64,000 nt of DNA, taken from NCBI GenBank assembly GCA_012931725.1, contig CM022949.1, forward strand, positions 67,453,659-67,517,658, given 5' to 3'. Each line of letters begins with the position of its first letter. The stretch's first letter is position 1. This stretch comes from Litsea cubeba. Lineage: Eukaryota; Streptophyta; Magnoliopsida; Laurales; Lauraceae. Position numbers and translations under genes: made by a program. Below are positions 1 to 12,034 of this stretch, one piece after another. The notes under the pieces were generated by a model, which ran no database searches, was not told the DNA's origin, and saw only the letters and a list, made by a program, of their open reading frames with translations.

Positions 1-234
1 TGGAGAGTAGCGATGCTCTGCACCTACTAGCATGCGGCTGAGGTAGTATAGAGCTGTTTCTTTTCTTTCATCATTTTCTTGTGCAAGTAGAGCGCCCAGA
101 GAGTGATCAAGGGCTCTTGTGTATAAGATGAATGATTTTCCAGTGGTAGGAGTAGCTAACACTGGAGGTTTGGTTAGGTATGATTTGATATCTTGAAATG
201 CAGCTTCACAGTCAGCATCCCAGGCAAAGTTTAC
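1..234 (-). pseudogene. Gypsy copy A: RNase H part of pol, left after deletion
   Basis: The reverse complement of this stretch matches 28187-28420 of copy B, the end of the RT connection and the start of the first RNase H. It is frame-intact where copy B has lost one base, near 28310. On its gag side it joins the gag tail directly at about 234/235. The deletion creates a TAA just after the junction, so gag does not read into pol. The remainder of pol would lie left of the window. Confidence 0.8.
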
Positions 235-3200
235 ATATTCTTCAAGATCGGGCATGGGAGCCAAATCTTCTTCTTCATCAACTCTTTGTGGCTCAACATG
301 GTTGATTTCCACTGGAGCAATGAGAGGTGCTGGGTCAGCAGCATTTTTTTGTACAGACTCTTGGTCTTCTTCATCATCAGACCAGGATCCTTGTGGCTAT
401 AGGGGTTATACCAGATTACTGGCATAAGATGAGTCTCAGGAACCCATTCTTCATCGGAGAGATATTCTCCTGTTTCAAGGGACTCCTCCCACTCGTCTGT
501 GTAGTTGGATTCGAATCCATCATCGATGTCGCTGGACTCGTATCCATCAATGGAGAATCCAACTACCGAATTGCAAGAGTATGATGCCTCCTGCGTGGCT
601 TCTTTGAATTGAGGTGGCATGCTGAGAGTGAATTTTCTTACCCCCTTTGAAGTCTCTGGAGGGGATGTTTTTGTTGCCTCCAGTGAAGCGGTAGAGGAAG
701 CATCTGCCTTTTCTTTGACTTCTTGTTTTGGCTGGGTCTTCTCTTGCCGTTTGAGCTTGAGGAGATATTTTCTAGCCTGCCTTCGCTGTAGGCTTTGTTT
801 TCACGACCTCCCAATTTTCATCTTCCAGGAGATCAGGATGTACCCATATGGGTTGTCCGTCTGGTGTCGGGTAAGGAACCAGTTCCTCGGATGCTTGGAT
901 TGAGTTTACCACCTTGAAGGAAGCACCTTGAAGGAAGTAGTGATCTTCTTCTTCGATGATTTTGATGTTTGTCCACATGTTACCATGTTGACGGAGGCAG
1001 ACCCATAGTTTTTGTCAAAAGTGATGACTCCGTTTTTCCACATCTCGTTTATTTTCTCCCTCACAATGAAGCATTGATTGAGAGGATGCGAGATCATCTG
1101 ATGGTATGGACAGTACCGAGGATCGTTGGTTTTGCCAACATCACCCGGTCTTTTTGGTTCAGGCAAGGTGAGCTTACCGTTTGCCACAAGAACCCCGAAG
1201 ATTTCATCAACATCTTCATCAAACGGGTATTTCTTCTCTACTCGTTCTTTGAAGGCATTAGAGAGTTTGGGTCTCTTACCAGCAGCTTTCTTTTCAGCTT
1301 TCTTTGGTGGCTAAGGAGCTAACTTGGTCTGCACATTGAGGACCTCTTTTCTTGATGATTTCTGACTGTTGAGGTCTTTAATCACCATTTCAGCTTCCAT
1401 GGAAGCTTCTAGGAGTTCTCCCAGGTTCTTTGATTTGTTGCCGATGATCATGGAGCGAATTCTGGCTCTCATGTTGTTTCGGCATATCTCGACTAGCGAC
1501 GCTTGTGGCAATACATCAGAGCATTTGTATGCCATTGCTTTCCACTTATGAATGAAGTCATATGTTGACTCATTCTCCCCCTGTTTTAGGCTGCACAGCT
1601 GAGCCATAGTAGCGGGATGATCCTCACCTTTGAAGTGAGTCAGGAAGCGTGTCTCTAGCATGGCCCAGTTTTGGATGGAGTCCTCCGGCAGAGTGGAGTA
1701 CCAATCGAAGGCCGTACCTTTTAGGGTACTTGCAAAGAGGCGGATCTTGAGTGCATCTTGATCCGCGATAGCTCCCGTCAGGATCTTGAAGTGCATGACG
1801 TGCTGTCTGGCTGATCCTTTCCCCGTATTTGTTTGGAGAGTAGGATGCTTGAATTTTGTGGGGAACGGGACCAAGTCTATCCATAAGGGATATGGTGGCT
1901 TGATCCCATGCTCATTGAGTATATCCTCTTCTTTTGCTTTGGCGAGGATACTGTCGACGTCCTTTTTGGTAAGGGCGCGTGGCTCATTTTCTTTTCCAGT
2001 TACCTCATCGTCTAGATGATTCGGAGGAGGTTCATTGTTCGCCTGATTTTGGAAGGCGAGGAGAAGGTTTTCCATCAGAGTTTCAATCCTCTGCTGGCCT
2101 TGTTCCAACTGCTGGATGCATGTGATCGCATCATCTTGAGGTGGATTGCGGGGTGGTGGCTCAGAATTTGTAGCCAGGATGTTCATCCCTCGTGATTCGA
2201 ACGAAGAAACTGTCCTGGTGACTGAGCTGGGGCTCATTCTTTTTGAAGAAGAGCTTGAGGAAGGATCACTCTGCCGTCCTTTACTTGAAGGAACAGGGGA
2301 TTCTTCTAAATGTCTTCTTGTCCTGGAGACGCTGCGGGTCATCGGACGTCAGACATGGATTTTTGTTGCTGACTTTTGGCGTCTTCTGGTTTTTCCAACC
2401 ATATGGACAGCAGCAACTTGGTTGGGTCTTTCTTTTTCGACCCATTTGGGAGAGACTTGAAGTGTAGGAGGCTGGGTCCTTTGCTTCTCTAATCTCTTTT
2501 GTCGATATGATGCGCGGCGGCGTATACGATGAGCAATTTGAGCTTCGGTTAACTCTGGCTGGGCTTTGACGATGAACGATGTGCTCCCTTGGGAGCAGCA
2601 GCTGAGCCTGTCTTCTTTGTAGCTGGGCAAGGACAGGATGCGAACCCTGTCCTTCGCCTGTTGCAGCGAAGCTTTGAATTTTTGGAGTTTGGCGCCTGTA
2701 GAGATGAAGGGTCGAACTGCAGGTTTGTAGGCCTTAGCAGGTGCTTGCAGAGGCCTTGTGATGCATGACTTGATTTTGGGCTTGTAGGAACAAGCCGGCT
2801 CATGCTGGGTTGACTTGAGAGTCAGATTGGAGATGGGTCTCTCCTCTTTCATGTTGGCAAGAGGGTAGAACTGGTTCTCCTTTAGTGGGGCCAGGAATGC
2901 TAGCTTGGTGGATGTTTGGGACCTTTTTTGTTTTGGTGAAGGTCTTGAGGACCAAGTCTTGGGATAGACCTGGTCGTTTGAGGGTTGAGGCTTCGTGGGG
3001 CTGCCACGGGCTTCGGGCCTTCTGGTGCTCGCCTTTGGTGTCACAGTAGTGACACGTTAAGAGGTGAGTTTCTGCTTCTTGGAAGGAGCAGTTTGTTCTT
3101 CGGGAAGTGGGAATGGTCCCAGGTCCCAAAGACGATAGTCCGAGGAGTCGAGGTCGACCCGGAGTTCAGAGAGTTGCCGAAGGAGTTGACGCTTCGGCAG

Positions 3201-3332
3201 CTGATGGGGCGCTTGTAGGTGCGCGTAGTTTGCTTCTGTTGAAGCATAAGTTGGTGCTAGTTCTCGTCGAAGGTAATGGTTAGTGAAGCTGCCATTGTTA
3301 GTTTTCGAAAAGTTTCTGAAACAAGACCACAT
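235..3332 (-). pseudogene. Gypsy copy A gag polyprotein, broken by stops
   Basis: One reading frame on the minus strand carries the whole gag, in pieces at 3332-3057, 3044-2349, 2342-1311 and 1187-906, with the acidic tail at 620-235. The N-terminal part is basic and rich in Ser, Pro and Lys. The 2342-1311 piece holds a Retrotrans_gag-type domain, including the segment FASTLKGTAFDWYSTLPEDS. The 1187-906 piece has the short Cys/His motif YCPYHQMISHPLNQC, which stands in for a zinc knuckle in Tat-type gags. Stops lie at 3057, 2349 and 1311. A 14-bp tandem duplication near 912-940 shifts the frame. Gag would form the particle and bind RNA; this copy encodes only fragments. Confidence 0.85.
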
Positions 3333-5056
3333 CCATTAGTAATCACAAGAATATAATGATCATAAATGGAAAGTTCTATGGTTTTGTCTTTTCAAATTGC
3401 TCGAGGAAGATGACCCAAGCAATATGAAGAAGGCAGAAAGTCATAGAGGGTACAATTGTTCTGATCGCAGGTATGGTAAGCCCAAAATGAGCGTCCCAGT
3501 GACTGCTAGAAGAAATTGGGAACTTAAATTCAACTTATCAAGAAGCAGAGCTTGCTCGAGGTAAGAAGAATATAAAGTTAGAGTTACAAATGTGCCGGTC
3601 GCGAATACAGTTGACCCTGAAAGGGCGTACTAGTACCGCTAGGCACAAATGTTTGGAGACCGCATCCATGAGATGAGATTCCCTGTTTTGAAAGGTCAAG
3701 ATTGGATTCATAAAAGAGAGCAAATGGTATTCCGATCCAAATACGGTCTCAGCGATTTGCGCGAGCGCCAGTATTCAGAAGGAAACCATAATTTCTCGGA
3801 TCTGAATCCAAAAATGACGAGTTTTTTTTTTTAAAGGCCAATATCGGGTTCATCAAAGAGAGCAAAAGGCACTCCAATCTGAACACGGGCTCAGCGATTT
3901 CCGCGAGAGCCAGTGCTCAGAAAGGAGGAGACCAAAATTTCTCTGATCTAAACCGAAAATGACGGAAGTTTTTTTTTTTTTTTTGAAGATTTTTTTTTTG
4001 AAGATTTTTTTTTTTAAAAATCTTTTATTTTATTTTATTTTATTTTTTTATTATTTTTTTTAAGGTTTTTTTTTGGAAATTTTTTTTTTTATTTTTTATT
4101 TTAAAATTTTTATTTTAAAATTTTTTAATTTGAAAAAATTTTATTTAAAAGACGAGAGAGTACACATAAGCCTCCTAACCCGGCCTTATGAAATCTCGAT
4201 TGATAGAATTGCCCTTAGGAAAGGGTAGGATTACTTAATGAACCCGTTTGGAGGACCCTTGCCTAGAACAGTCAAGCTGTCTCCACACTCTGGACAAAGC
4301 TTTTCTTGAATCAACCGTGATCAAAGAACGTAGTTGGTTTAACCTTAGTGGTCTTTGTCTTTTTTCCTTTTTTTTTTTTTGTTTTTTTTTTTAGATCTTT
4401 AATGAACTCATCGAAGAGAAACGATGGCCCAAAACCCAGTCGAATAGGCTCAACATTTCTGCAAGCGCGATGAACGATAGGAAAGGATCAAGGTTTCTCA
4501 ATTTTGAATCCAAAATGAAAAATCTGATTTTTTTTTGTTTTTTTTTATTTTAGATCTTTAATGAACTCATCGAAGAGAAACGATGGCCCAAAACCCTAGT
4601 CAAACAGGCTCAACATTTCTGCAAGCGCGATGAACGATAGGAAAGGATCAAGGTCTCTTAATTTTGAATCCAAAATGAAAAATCTATATATATTTTTTTA
4701 ATGAACTCATCGAAGAGAAACAATGGCCCAAAACCTTAGTCGAACAGGCTCAACATTTCTGCAAGCATGTTGAAAGGTAGGAAAGGATCAAGGTTTCTTA
4801 ATTTTGAATCCAAAATGAAAAATCTGATTTTTTTTGTTGAAAAAAGAAAGAGTGGAAATAAATTCAAAGAATTAGAAATTTCCAAAAAATCTCATCTCAT
4901 TTTTTTAGATGCGGAATCCAACATAGGCCACCAATTAGAAAGTAGCCAAGGAATCAAGAAAAGAAGTATAAGCATAGAGCAATAGATATGATATGCAAAT
5001 ATTTCGTTTCTAGCATCGTGTTCTCAAATGAACGGGTCCCACCGGGTGTGCCAGCT
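3333..5056 (-). repeat. Gypsy copy A leader: degenerate ~130-bp tandem repeats and poly-T stretches
   Basis: No protein is encoded between gag and the LTR. At least three similar units lie at about 4395-4830, each with the pattern GAACTCATCGAAGAGAAA, then GGCTCAACATTTCTGCAAGC, then GAATCCAAAATGAAAAAT, separated by T-rich spacers. Two more diverged relatives lie at about 3660-3960. Between 3968 and 4140 the DNA is almost pure T/A. The same array, inverted, is found in the leader of copy B (about 19985-20450), and a fragment lies at 8983-9215. These are tandem repeats in the untranslated leader, upstream of gag. Confidence 0.75.
5036..5053 (-). other. Probable primer-binding site of gypsy copy A
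   Basis: On the minus strand the LTR ends ...CCATCA, followed by AGC and then TGGCACACCCGGTGGGAC. The position just inside the 5' LTR and the TGG start fit a tRNA 3'-end complement. I cannot assign the tRNA with confidence. Copy B has the same block with TAG in place of TGG. Confidence 0.55.
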
Positions 5057-5332
5057 TGATGGACCAGCACATTCTGCTCGATTCTACCGAGGTCGGCGGA
5101 CGTGGGAGTCCGTTTGGGTCTGACCCTTTCGTAACCGGGAGGCAGAGACGTGCATCAACATTTCTTTTGTGTGGGTGTGCCTGATTTTCTATTTTACTTG
5201 GAATTGCAAGTGGTGATCCGGAGATCAACCTTCGCAAGTAAAAAGGAAATCAACTTCTTTCAAGTTTTCCATTGCACATATATTTAAGAAAAGAGACATT
5301 TTCTTTATTTGCCGTGAAAGGCGATTTTTTTG

Positions 5333-5408
5333 CATTTATAGCCGATTTTGGCGTTTATAGCCGATTTTTGGCGTTTATAGCCGATTTTGGCGTTTATAGC
5401 CGATTTAT
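5333..5408 (-). repeat. Short tandem repeat in LTR (copy A), four units of ~19 bp
   Basis: The unit reads AATCGGCTATAAACGCCAA on the element strand and occurs four times in a row. The number differs between LTR copies in this window (three in the 5' LTR of B, four in its 3' LTR). Confidence 0.8.
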
Positions 5409-5912
5409 AATCCTTATCAATAATGAAAGACAAGAGTTGTGGTTTTTGTCTCTTTTGAAAAAATACAAACTACAATGAAAAGCAAGAAAAGGAGGATCTA
5501 ACTTCTCAGGAGATTGTGGGGGACCCGTTCAGATTGACGGTCGCAAGCCATATGTGGACTTCGCCATCATCCATGCAGATGAGAGAAAATGATGCTATTG
5601 ATTCGTTTGGCTTGGCTATAACCTCAGGTTTTTAGAGGACAAAGACCATAAGGAGGTCCTATGTCCAATAAAAAACCAAGTAGATGGGCTGAAAAGCCAC
5701 GTCTAAGCCATTGGAGGCAGAAGGAGAAGGTAAGGACCTTGGGGGAACCCCCCAAGGGACTTTTGTCACCTTGTAGCGGTGGTCGGTGTAGAACTTCCGC
5801 AGAGTTTTCTCTTTCTTTCTCTAGATTTCTGTGCTTTTTTCTAGATCTGGGATCTGTCTTGTTTTTTCGATCTCTGTGTTTTTCCGATTCGCATTCCTTT
5901 GGAGTGCTCTCC

Positions 5913-5920
5913 TATTTATA
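5913..5920 (-). promoter_or_regulatory. TATA box in LTR of gypsy copy A
   Basis: The minus strand reads CCTATAAATAGGAGAGCACT, the same core promoter block as in the LTRs of copy B. Transcription would start some 25-35 bases further into the LTR and run towards gag. Confidence 0.55.
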
Positions 5921-8249
5921 GGCTCTTGGTAGCCATTTAGGAGAGTTTATGGGCTTTTATTGTCATTAAGCCGCATAATGGGAGGAGTTACAGGATTTAA
6001 TTCCTTTATTTTGTAACTCCTTTTTTCTTGGCTTCTGATTGGCCGGAGGAGATTGAGGGCATTTAATCACCTTTAATCCCCATGATGGGAGGAGTTTCAT
6101 GGTTTAAATGTCATGAATCTCTTGACTTGTAACTCCTGGATGCTTGCTTCTGATTGGGCCGTCCAAGGAAATGGGTTAATGACTGTAATAAAGCTAGTCA
6201 ATTAATCGCATTAAGTGGTCGCCGAGCAGTTGAAGAGTCGCGGGTCGTGCCGCGTCTTTCGGGATTCTTCTGGTGATGATCATCGATGGATCTTCATGTA
6301 GATCGACACTGGATGATCATGTAACTTAAGGTATTGGTTGCCAACAGCGGGTTGGTGCCATCTGTCCTGTCGATTTCTCGATCGGTCGGGTAGAAAGCAC
6401 ACTTTTTTTTGGTTGACCGGTTGGCGATCAATATTGATTTCGATACTCTTGATGATTGACCCGTAATTTTGACGGATGTCAGAGGATTTTGTACCTCAAA
6501 AGTATGAATTTTGGAAAATACCAGAGGTCAGACGCTTCGAATCACGAAGAAACGGTGAAAAACGAGGTTTCCGGGGCCCTCCCGGCGATCCTGGGCTCCA
6601 GGGTCGCTGGGGTGGTTTTCCCCCCTTTAGTCCCGTTTTGTGTCCGTTGTTACTGTTTTTTTATTCTTTTTTCTTCTTTATTTTCCTTGATATTTTTGAT
6701 CATTTATTGGCCTGATTTTCCTGTAGAAAACCTGATGAGAATCCTTGCATTTTGTTTTGCAAAGTTTCCAATTTTCTGAGAAAGCCGAAGACTTTGTCGC
6801 GCAGAACTGCCGATTTTCCGTCAGAAGCTGAAACTGGGTCAAACGATGTCGGAATGACCTGAAATTTGGGGTGAAGCCTGCTGAGCAATAAATAAGACCA
6901 ACCATAGGCTTTTGTTTGAGTTTTGAAGCCATTTGGGGTCCTATCACCAGTAGACATACTTTTGTCGCAATGAAGATGTCGTGGCTTGATGTGCGGTCAA
7001 CCGATGTCCGATTGACTTGAAATTTGACAGGGAACCTATTGGAGTCATTTTAAGATGATCCACCGGGTCTATCTTGAAAACCATGGTCCCGGGGAGCTTC
7101 ACTGCCGAGAGGCTTGATTTGGCTTCCGAGCGTCAAAGTATGGTCAAATGTTGTCGAAATGACCTGAAATTTGACGTGAAGCCCTTTGTAAATATTTTGA
7201 AGTCGTCCATGTGCTCTATCTGATGAGTGATGGCCTTGGAGGTTCTCGCCGCCGAGAGGCTTGATTTAGCTGTTCGAGGGTTGATACAGGGTCAAACGTT
7301 GTCGGTTTGACTAGGAACTTGACGTGGAGCCTTTTGGATGTATTTTGAGACCATCCATCGGCTCTGATCGAAGATTTGGTGCCTCCGATGCTTTCGCCGC
7401 CGGGAGCTCCTATACAACTGCCAGAGAAGCGAAGTTAGGCCAAATGATTTTGAAATGGCCCAAAACTTCTTGTGTACTCATCTTTTGGCTGTCTTGAAGG
7501 ATCTTGCAGTTTTTGTTTGATTCTGAAAAGATTTGATTTTTTGGAAGTAGCATTGCCTATTTATGGCAGGTTGCGACTTCATGCAGTTTTCTGGATCTTG
7601 AAGAAGCAAAGTGACATTTATGGTGTCAACACTATGTTTGGATTATATTTGGAAACATTCTAAATAAAGCATTCATCCATAAATAGAAAACACTAAAATT
7701 AGAAACTAGTCCTCTCCTCCACATGGCCCAAGCGGAATAGACTTCTTGGACTTCTAGACTTTCCAAGACTTTGGAATTCCTCAAACTCTTTGGGAAACTC
7801 CAAATATCTTTTGGTAATCTTCAAACTCTTTGATTAGGAGTCCAACAGTACTTTCCTTCTTCGTCTAGGACATCGCCAGAATTTATAAATTTAGAAAATT
7901 ACATAAATTCCTATTTCTCTACGATGAGACTTACATTGTAATCTATTAATAGAAATAAAAAGGCTCATAGGGAATTTCACCATGCCTTGCCCTGAACCGG
8001 GAAATCAAAGAAACCATGATGCCCTTTACAACTTGCCAAAAATAAACATTCAACCATAAAAGAAAGTAAAAGACTTGTGGGCCATATGGAGAGGACATGA
8101 TAACCTGCATGTTAGTATCTCATACTAGCAAATCAACTCACAAAACCGGGTTACCAAACAACAATGGAACGATAAGATGCCAAAAATTGCCACTACTATA
8201 ATTCATGCGCTACGCAGAGGGGGTCCGGGGGTGTCCCACGGCGGGGGTT

Positions 8250-8267
8250 GAGCTGACCGGTCAGCTC
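8250..8267. repeat. Perfect 18-bp palindrome
   Basis: GAGCTGACCGGTCAGCTC is a perfect inverted repeat without spacer, inside the GC-rich patch of the copia X internal region. The surrounding DNA is AT-rich. No role is assigned. Confidence 0.85.
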
Positions 8268-8553
8268 GCGGGGGCCCAGGGGGTTCGGTCGACTGACCTG
8301 ACGGAGATCTGCAGGTTGGGTTTTTCTATTTCATATCCAAACATCTCGAGAACTCTTCTGAAGACTCCCAATGACTTCCTACCATCATTCCATCATTGTT
8401 AAACCCTTTTGTGACTATCCAAACATGGATTCACTCATTATCCAAGCAAAACCATCAAAATTGATCCGTACATAGCCCTTGATCAACCCTCTTAGCATCT
8501 CATGCAAAGATTAGATCAAGCTTACTGATCTAACATGATTAGAGATGAGGTAA

Positions 8554-8567
8554 GGCTCTGATATCAA
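8554..8567 (-). other. Primer-binding site of copia element X
   Basis: The minus strand reads TTGATATCAGAGCC just inside the LTR, close to the initiator tRNA-Met complement TGGTATCAGAGCC that is usual in plant copia elements. Confidence 0.65.
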
Positions 8568-8568
8568 T

Positions 8569-8982
8569 TGTTGGAAATTAAGTGGGCCTCTAGGATAGGT
8601 TTCAAAAACTTTTGATCCACTTGATGCAGGGATCATCTATCCAGATGGCTGCCAATTTGTCCAAGATACAAACCCTCAATCTTATCTATCATGATCAATA
8701 ATTCAATCTATCTAGGAGATAGAAAATCAGCAACAAACATTCAACAAAGATCTATATCATACAAGGAAATAGATTATACCTTTGGAGCTCGGTTGTGCTC
8801 TAATGGAGAATTTGCTACTTTCTTTGATGACGAACTCTTTCGCGAATCAAATAGGTTTCTCCAAAACCCAATGGCTTTCCACGCTATTACCCAAATCAGA
8901 ATCTCTTTCTCAAGAAGATGGGTGGGATCTTCAAGAGAAGACAACTAGGAACTTAAAGGAACTAGAAGAGGGAGAGAAGAGA
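8569..8982 (-). repeat. Copia X LTR, truncated by gypsy fragment A2
   Basis: The stretch starts TGTTGGAAAT and aligns with the first part of the complete LTR at 12510-14325, including the shared block around GATTATACCTTTGGAGCTCG. The similarity stops near 8980, where the leader repeat of gypsy fragment A2 begins. The middle of the LTR is missing; its last ~50 bp reappear at 12035-12084 on the other side of A2. Confidence 0.75.
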
Positions 8983-11900
8983 TGTGCAAGCACGATGAAC
9001 GATAGGAAAGGATCAAGGTTTCTCAATTTTGAATCCAAAATGAAAAATTCGATTTTTTGTTTTTTTGTTTTTTTTTCTAATGAACTCATCGAAGAGAAAC
9101 GATGGCTCAAAACCTTAGTCGAACAGGCTCAACATTTCTCCAAGCACGATGAACGATAGAAAAGGATCAAGGTTTCTCAATTTTGAATCCAAAATGAAAA
9201 ATCCAATTTTTTTGTTTAAAAGAGAAAGAGTGGAAATAAATTCAAAGAATTAGAAATTCCCAAAAAAATCTCATCTCATTTTTTTTAGATGCGGAATCCA
9301 ACATGGGCCACCAATTAGAAAGTAGCAAAGGAATCAAGAAAAGAAGTATAACCATAGAGCAATAGATATGATATGCAAATATTTCATTTCTAGCATCATG
9401 TTCTCAAATGAACGAGTCCCACCGGGTGGAGCCAGCTTGATGGACCAGTGCATTCTGCCCGGTTCTACCGAGGTCGGCGGACGTGGGAGTCCGTTTGGGT
9501 CCGACCCTTTCGTAATCGGGGGGCAGAGGTGTGCATCAATATTTCTTTTGTGTGGGTGTGCCAAATTTTCTATTTTACTTGGAATTGCAAGTAGTGATCC
9601 GGAGATCAACCTTCGCAAGTAAAAATGAAATCAACTTCTTTCAAGTTTTCCATTGCACATATATTTAAGAAAAGAGACATTTTCTTGATTTGCCGTGAAA
9701 TATGATTTTTTAGCATTTATAGCCGATTTGGCATTTATAGCCGATTTTTGGCGTTTATAGCCGATTTTAGCGTTTATAGCCGATTTACAATCCTTATCAA
9801 TAATGAAAGACAAGATTTGTGATTTTGTCTCTTTAAAAAAAATCCAAACTACAATGAAAAGCAAGAAAAGGAGGATCTAACTTCTCAGGAGATTGTTGGG
9901 GACTCGTTCAGATTGACGGTCGCAGGCCATATGTGGGCTTCACCATCATCCATGTAGATGAGAATAGTGGATGCTATTGATTCGCTTGGCTTGGCTATAA
10001 CCTCAGGTTTTTAGACGACAACGACCAAAAAGAGGTCCTATGTCCAATAAAAAACCAAGTAGACGGGCTGAAAAGCCACGTCTAAGCCATTGGAGGCAGA
10101 AGGAGAAGGCAAGGACCTTGGGGGGGTACCCCCCAAGGGACTTTTGTCACCTTGTAGCGGTGGTCAGTGTAGAACTTCCGTAGAGTTTTCTCTCTTTCTT
10201 TCTCTGGATTTCTGTGCTTTTTCCTGATCTGGGATCTGTCGTGTTTTTCCGATCTCTGTGATTTTTCTGATCTGGAATTCTTTGGAATGCTCTCCTATTT
10301 ATAGGCTTTTAGGTGGCCATTTAGGAGAATTTATGAGCTTTAATTGTCATAAAGCTACATAAAGGGAGGAGTTACAAGATTGAATTCTTTATTTTGTAAC
10401 TCAGTTTTTTTTGGCTTCTGATTAGCCGGAGGAGATTGAGGGCATTTAATCGCCTTTAATCGCCATGATGGGAGGAGTTTCATGGGTTAAATGCCATGAA
10501 TCTCTTGACTTGTAACTCCCGGATGCTTGCTTCTGATTGGCCCGTCCAAAGAAATGGATTAATGACTGCAATAAAGCTAGTCAATTAATCGCATTTAAGT
10601 GGTCGCCGAGCAGTTGAAGAGTCGCGGGCCGTGCCGCGTCTTTTGGGATTCTTCTGTCGATGATCATCGATGGATCTTCATGTAGATCGACATCGGATGA
10701 CCATGTAACTTCAGGTGTTGGTTGCCAACAGCGGGTCGGTGCCATCTGTCCTGTCGATTTCTCGATCGGTCGGGTAGAAAGCACACTTTTTTTTGGTTGA
10801 CCGGTTGGCGATCAATGTTGATTTCGATACTCTTGATGATTGACCCGTGATTTTGACTGATGTCAGAGGATTTGGTGTCTCAAAAGTATGAATTTTAGAA
10901 AATACCAGAGATCAGACGCTTCGAATCGCGAAGAAACGGCGAAAAAATGGGGTTTCTGGGGCCCTCCCGGCGATCCCGGGCTCCAGGGGTCGCAGGGGCC
11001 TGCGACCCTTGGTGGGGTTTTCCCTCCTTTTGTCCCGTTTTGTGTTCGTTTTTACTGTTTTTTTATTCTTTTTTCTTCTGTATTTTTCCTTGACATTTTT
11101 GATCATTTATTGGCCTGATTTCCATATAGAAAACCTGATGAGAATCCTTGTATTTTGTTTTGCAGAGTTTCCAATTTTCTGAGAAAGCCGAAGACTTTGT
11201 CGCGCAGAGCTGCCGATTTTCCGCAAGAAGCTGAAACTAGGCCAAACGATGTCGAAATGACCTGAAATTTGGGGTGAAGCCTCCTGAGCAATAAATAAGA
11301 CCAACCATAAGATTTTATTTGAGTTTTGAAGCCATTTGGGGTTTTATCACTAGTAGATTTGTTTTTGTCGATATGAAGATGTCGCGGCTTGATGTGCGGT
11401 CAACCGATGTCCGATTGACTTGAAATTTGACAGGGAACCTATTAGAGTCATTTTAAGATGATCCATAGGCTCTGTCTTAGAAACCATGGTCCCGGGGAGC
11501 TTCGCCGCTGAGAGGCCTGATTTGGCTTCCGAGCATCAAAGTCTAATCAAATGTTGTCGAAATGACCTGAAATTTGACGTGTAGCCCTTTGTAAGCATTT
11601 TGAAGCCGTCCATGTGCTTTATCTGATGAGTGATCGACTCGGTAGTTCTTGCCGCCGAGAGGCTTGATTTAGCTGTTCGAGGGTTGATGTCGGGTCAAAC
11701 GTTGTCGGTTTGACTCAGAACTTGATGTGTAGCCTTTTGGATGTATTTTGAGACCATCCATCGGCTCTGATCGAAGATTTGGTGTCTCCAATGCTTTCGC
11801 CGCCAAGAGCTCTTTTTAAGCTGCCGGAGAAGCGAAGTTGGGCCAAATGATTTTGAAATGGCCTGAAACTTCTTGTGTACTCCTCTTTTGGCTGTCCTGA

Positions 11901-12034
11901 AGGATCTTGCAGTTTTTGTTTGATTCTGACATGATTTGATTTTTTGGAAGTAGCATTGCCTATTTATGGCAGGTTGCAACTTCATGTAGCTTTTTGGATC
12001 TTGAAGAGGCAAAGTGACATTTTTGGTGTCAACA
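8983..12034 (-). mobile_element. Gypsy fragment A2: complete LTR plus part of leader
   Basis: The fragment contains leader repeats (8983-9215), a primer-binding-like block (about 9416-9434) and a full LTR (9438-12034, about 2597 bp). It is a second member of the same gypsy family in the same orientation as copy A. Gag and everything beyond have been lost on the left, where the fragment meets the copia X LTR. On the right the LTR end GGTGTCAACA is followed by the last part of the copia X LTR, so A2 sits inside that LTR. Confidence 0.8.
9438..12034 (-). repeat. LTR of gypsy fragment A2
   Basis: It begins TGTTGACACC on the minus strand at 12034 and ends CCATCA at 9438. It carries the TATA-like block TATAAATA (10303-10296 on the minus strand) and four ~19-bp AATCGGCTATAAA-type units at about 9715-9785. 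Confidence 0.85.

Larger units (their letters stand above)
1..7631 (-). mobile_element. Ty3/gypsy (Tat-like) retrotransposon copy A, partial and internally deleted
   Basis: Read on the minus strand, the order is LTR (7631-5057), primer-binding region, repeat-rich leader, gag (3332-235) and then directly an RNase H fragment (234-1). The element runs off the left edge, so its 3' LTR and target duplication are not visible. It belongs to the same family as copy B (17175-49265): the LTR ends match (TGTTGACACC to CCATCA) and gag aligns along its length. Relative to B it lacks about 3.6 kb that carry protease, G-patch and reverse transcriptase. Gag also has several stops, so this copy cannot be autonomous. 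The right LTR end abuts sequence that I read as the internal region of a copia element, so A probably inserted into that element. Confidence 0.85.
5057..7631 (-). repeat. 5' LTR of gypsy copy A
   Basis: On the minus strand this LTR of about 2575 bp begins TGTTGACACC (at 7631) and ends CCATCA (at 5057). It aligns along its length with 9438-12034, 17175-19767 and the split 3' LTR of copy B. It contains a TATA-like box, a short tandem repeat at 5335-5405 and a GC-richer U3 part. Boundaries were taken from copy B, where a 5-bp target duplication fixes both ends. Confidence 0.85.
7632..8568 (-). mobile_element. Internal (leader) part of copia element X
   Basis: No convincing coding region is present. 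The stretch ends at 8554-8567 with GGCTCTGATATCAA, the reverse complement of a primer-binding site for initiator tRNA-Met (usual form TGGTATCAGAGCC, here slightly mutated), followed directly by an LTR start. This places the DNA to the left inside a minus-strand copia element, upstream of its missing gag. A conspicuously GC-rich patch lies at about 8205-8310. Gypsy copy A has replaced everything to the left. Confidence 0.6.

Noticed and set aside
6456..6957. Overlapping ORFs of about 80-110 codons in LTRs (also at 10888-11304, 17900-18303 and 37694-38195)
   Set aside because: They are LTR U3 sequence in four copies with different frames open; none is conserved as protein across the copies.
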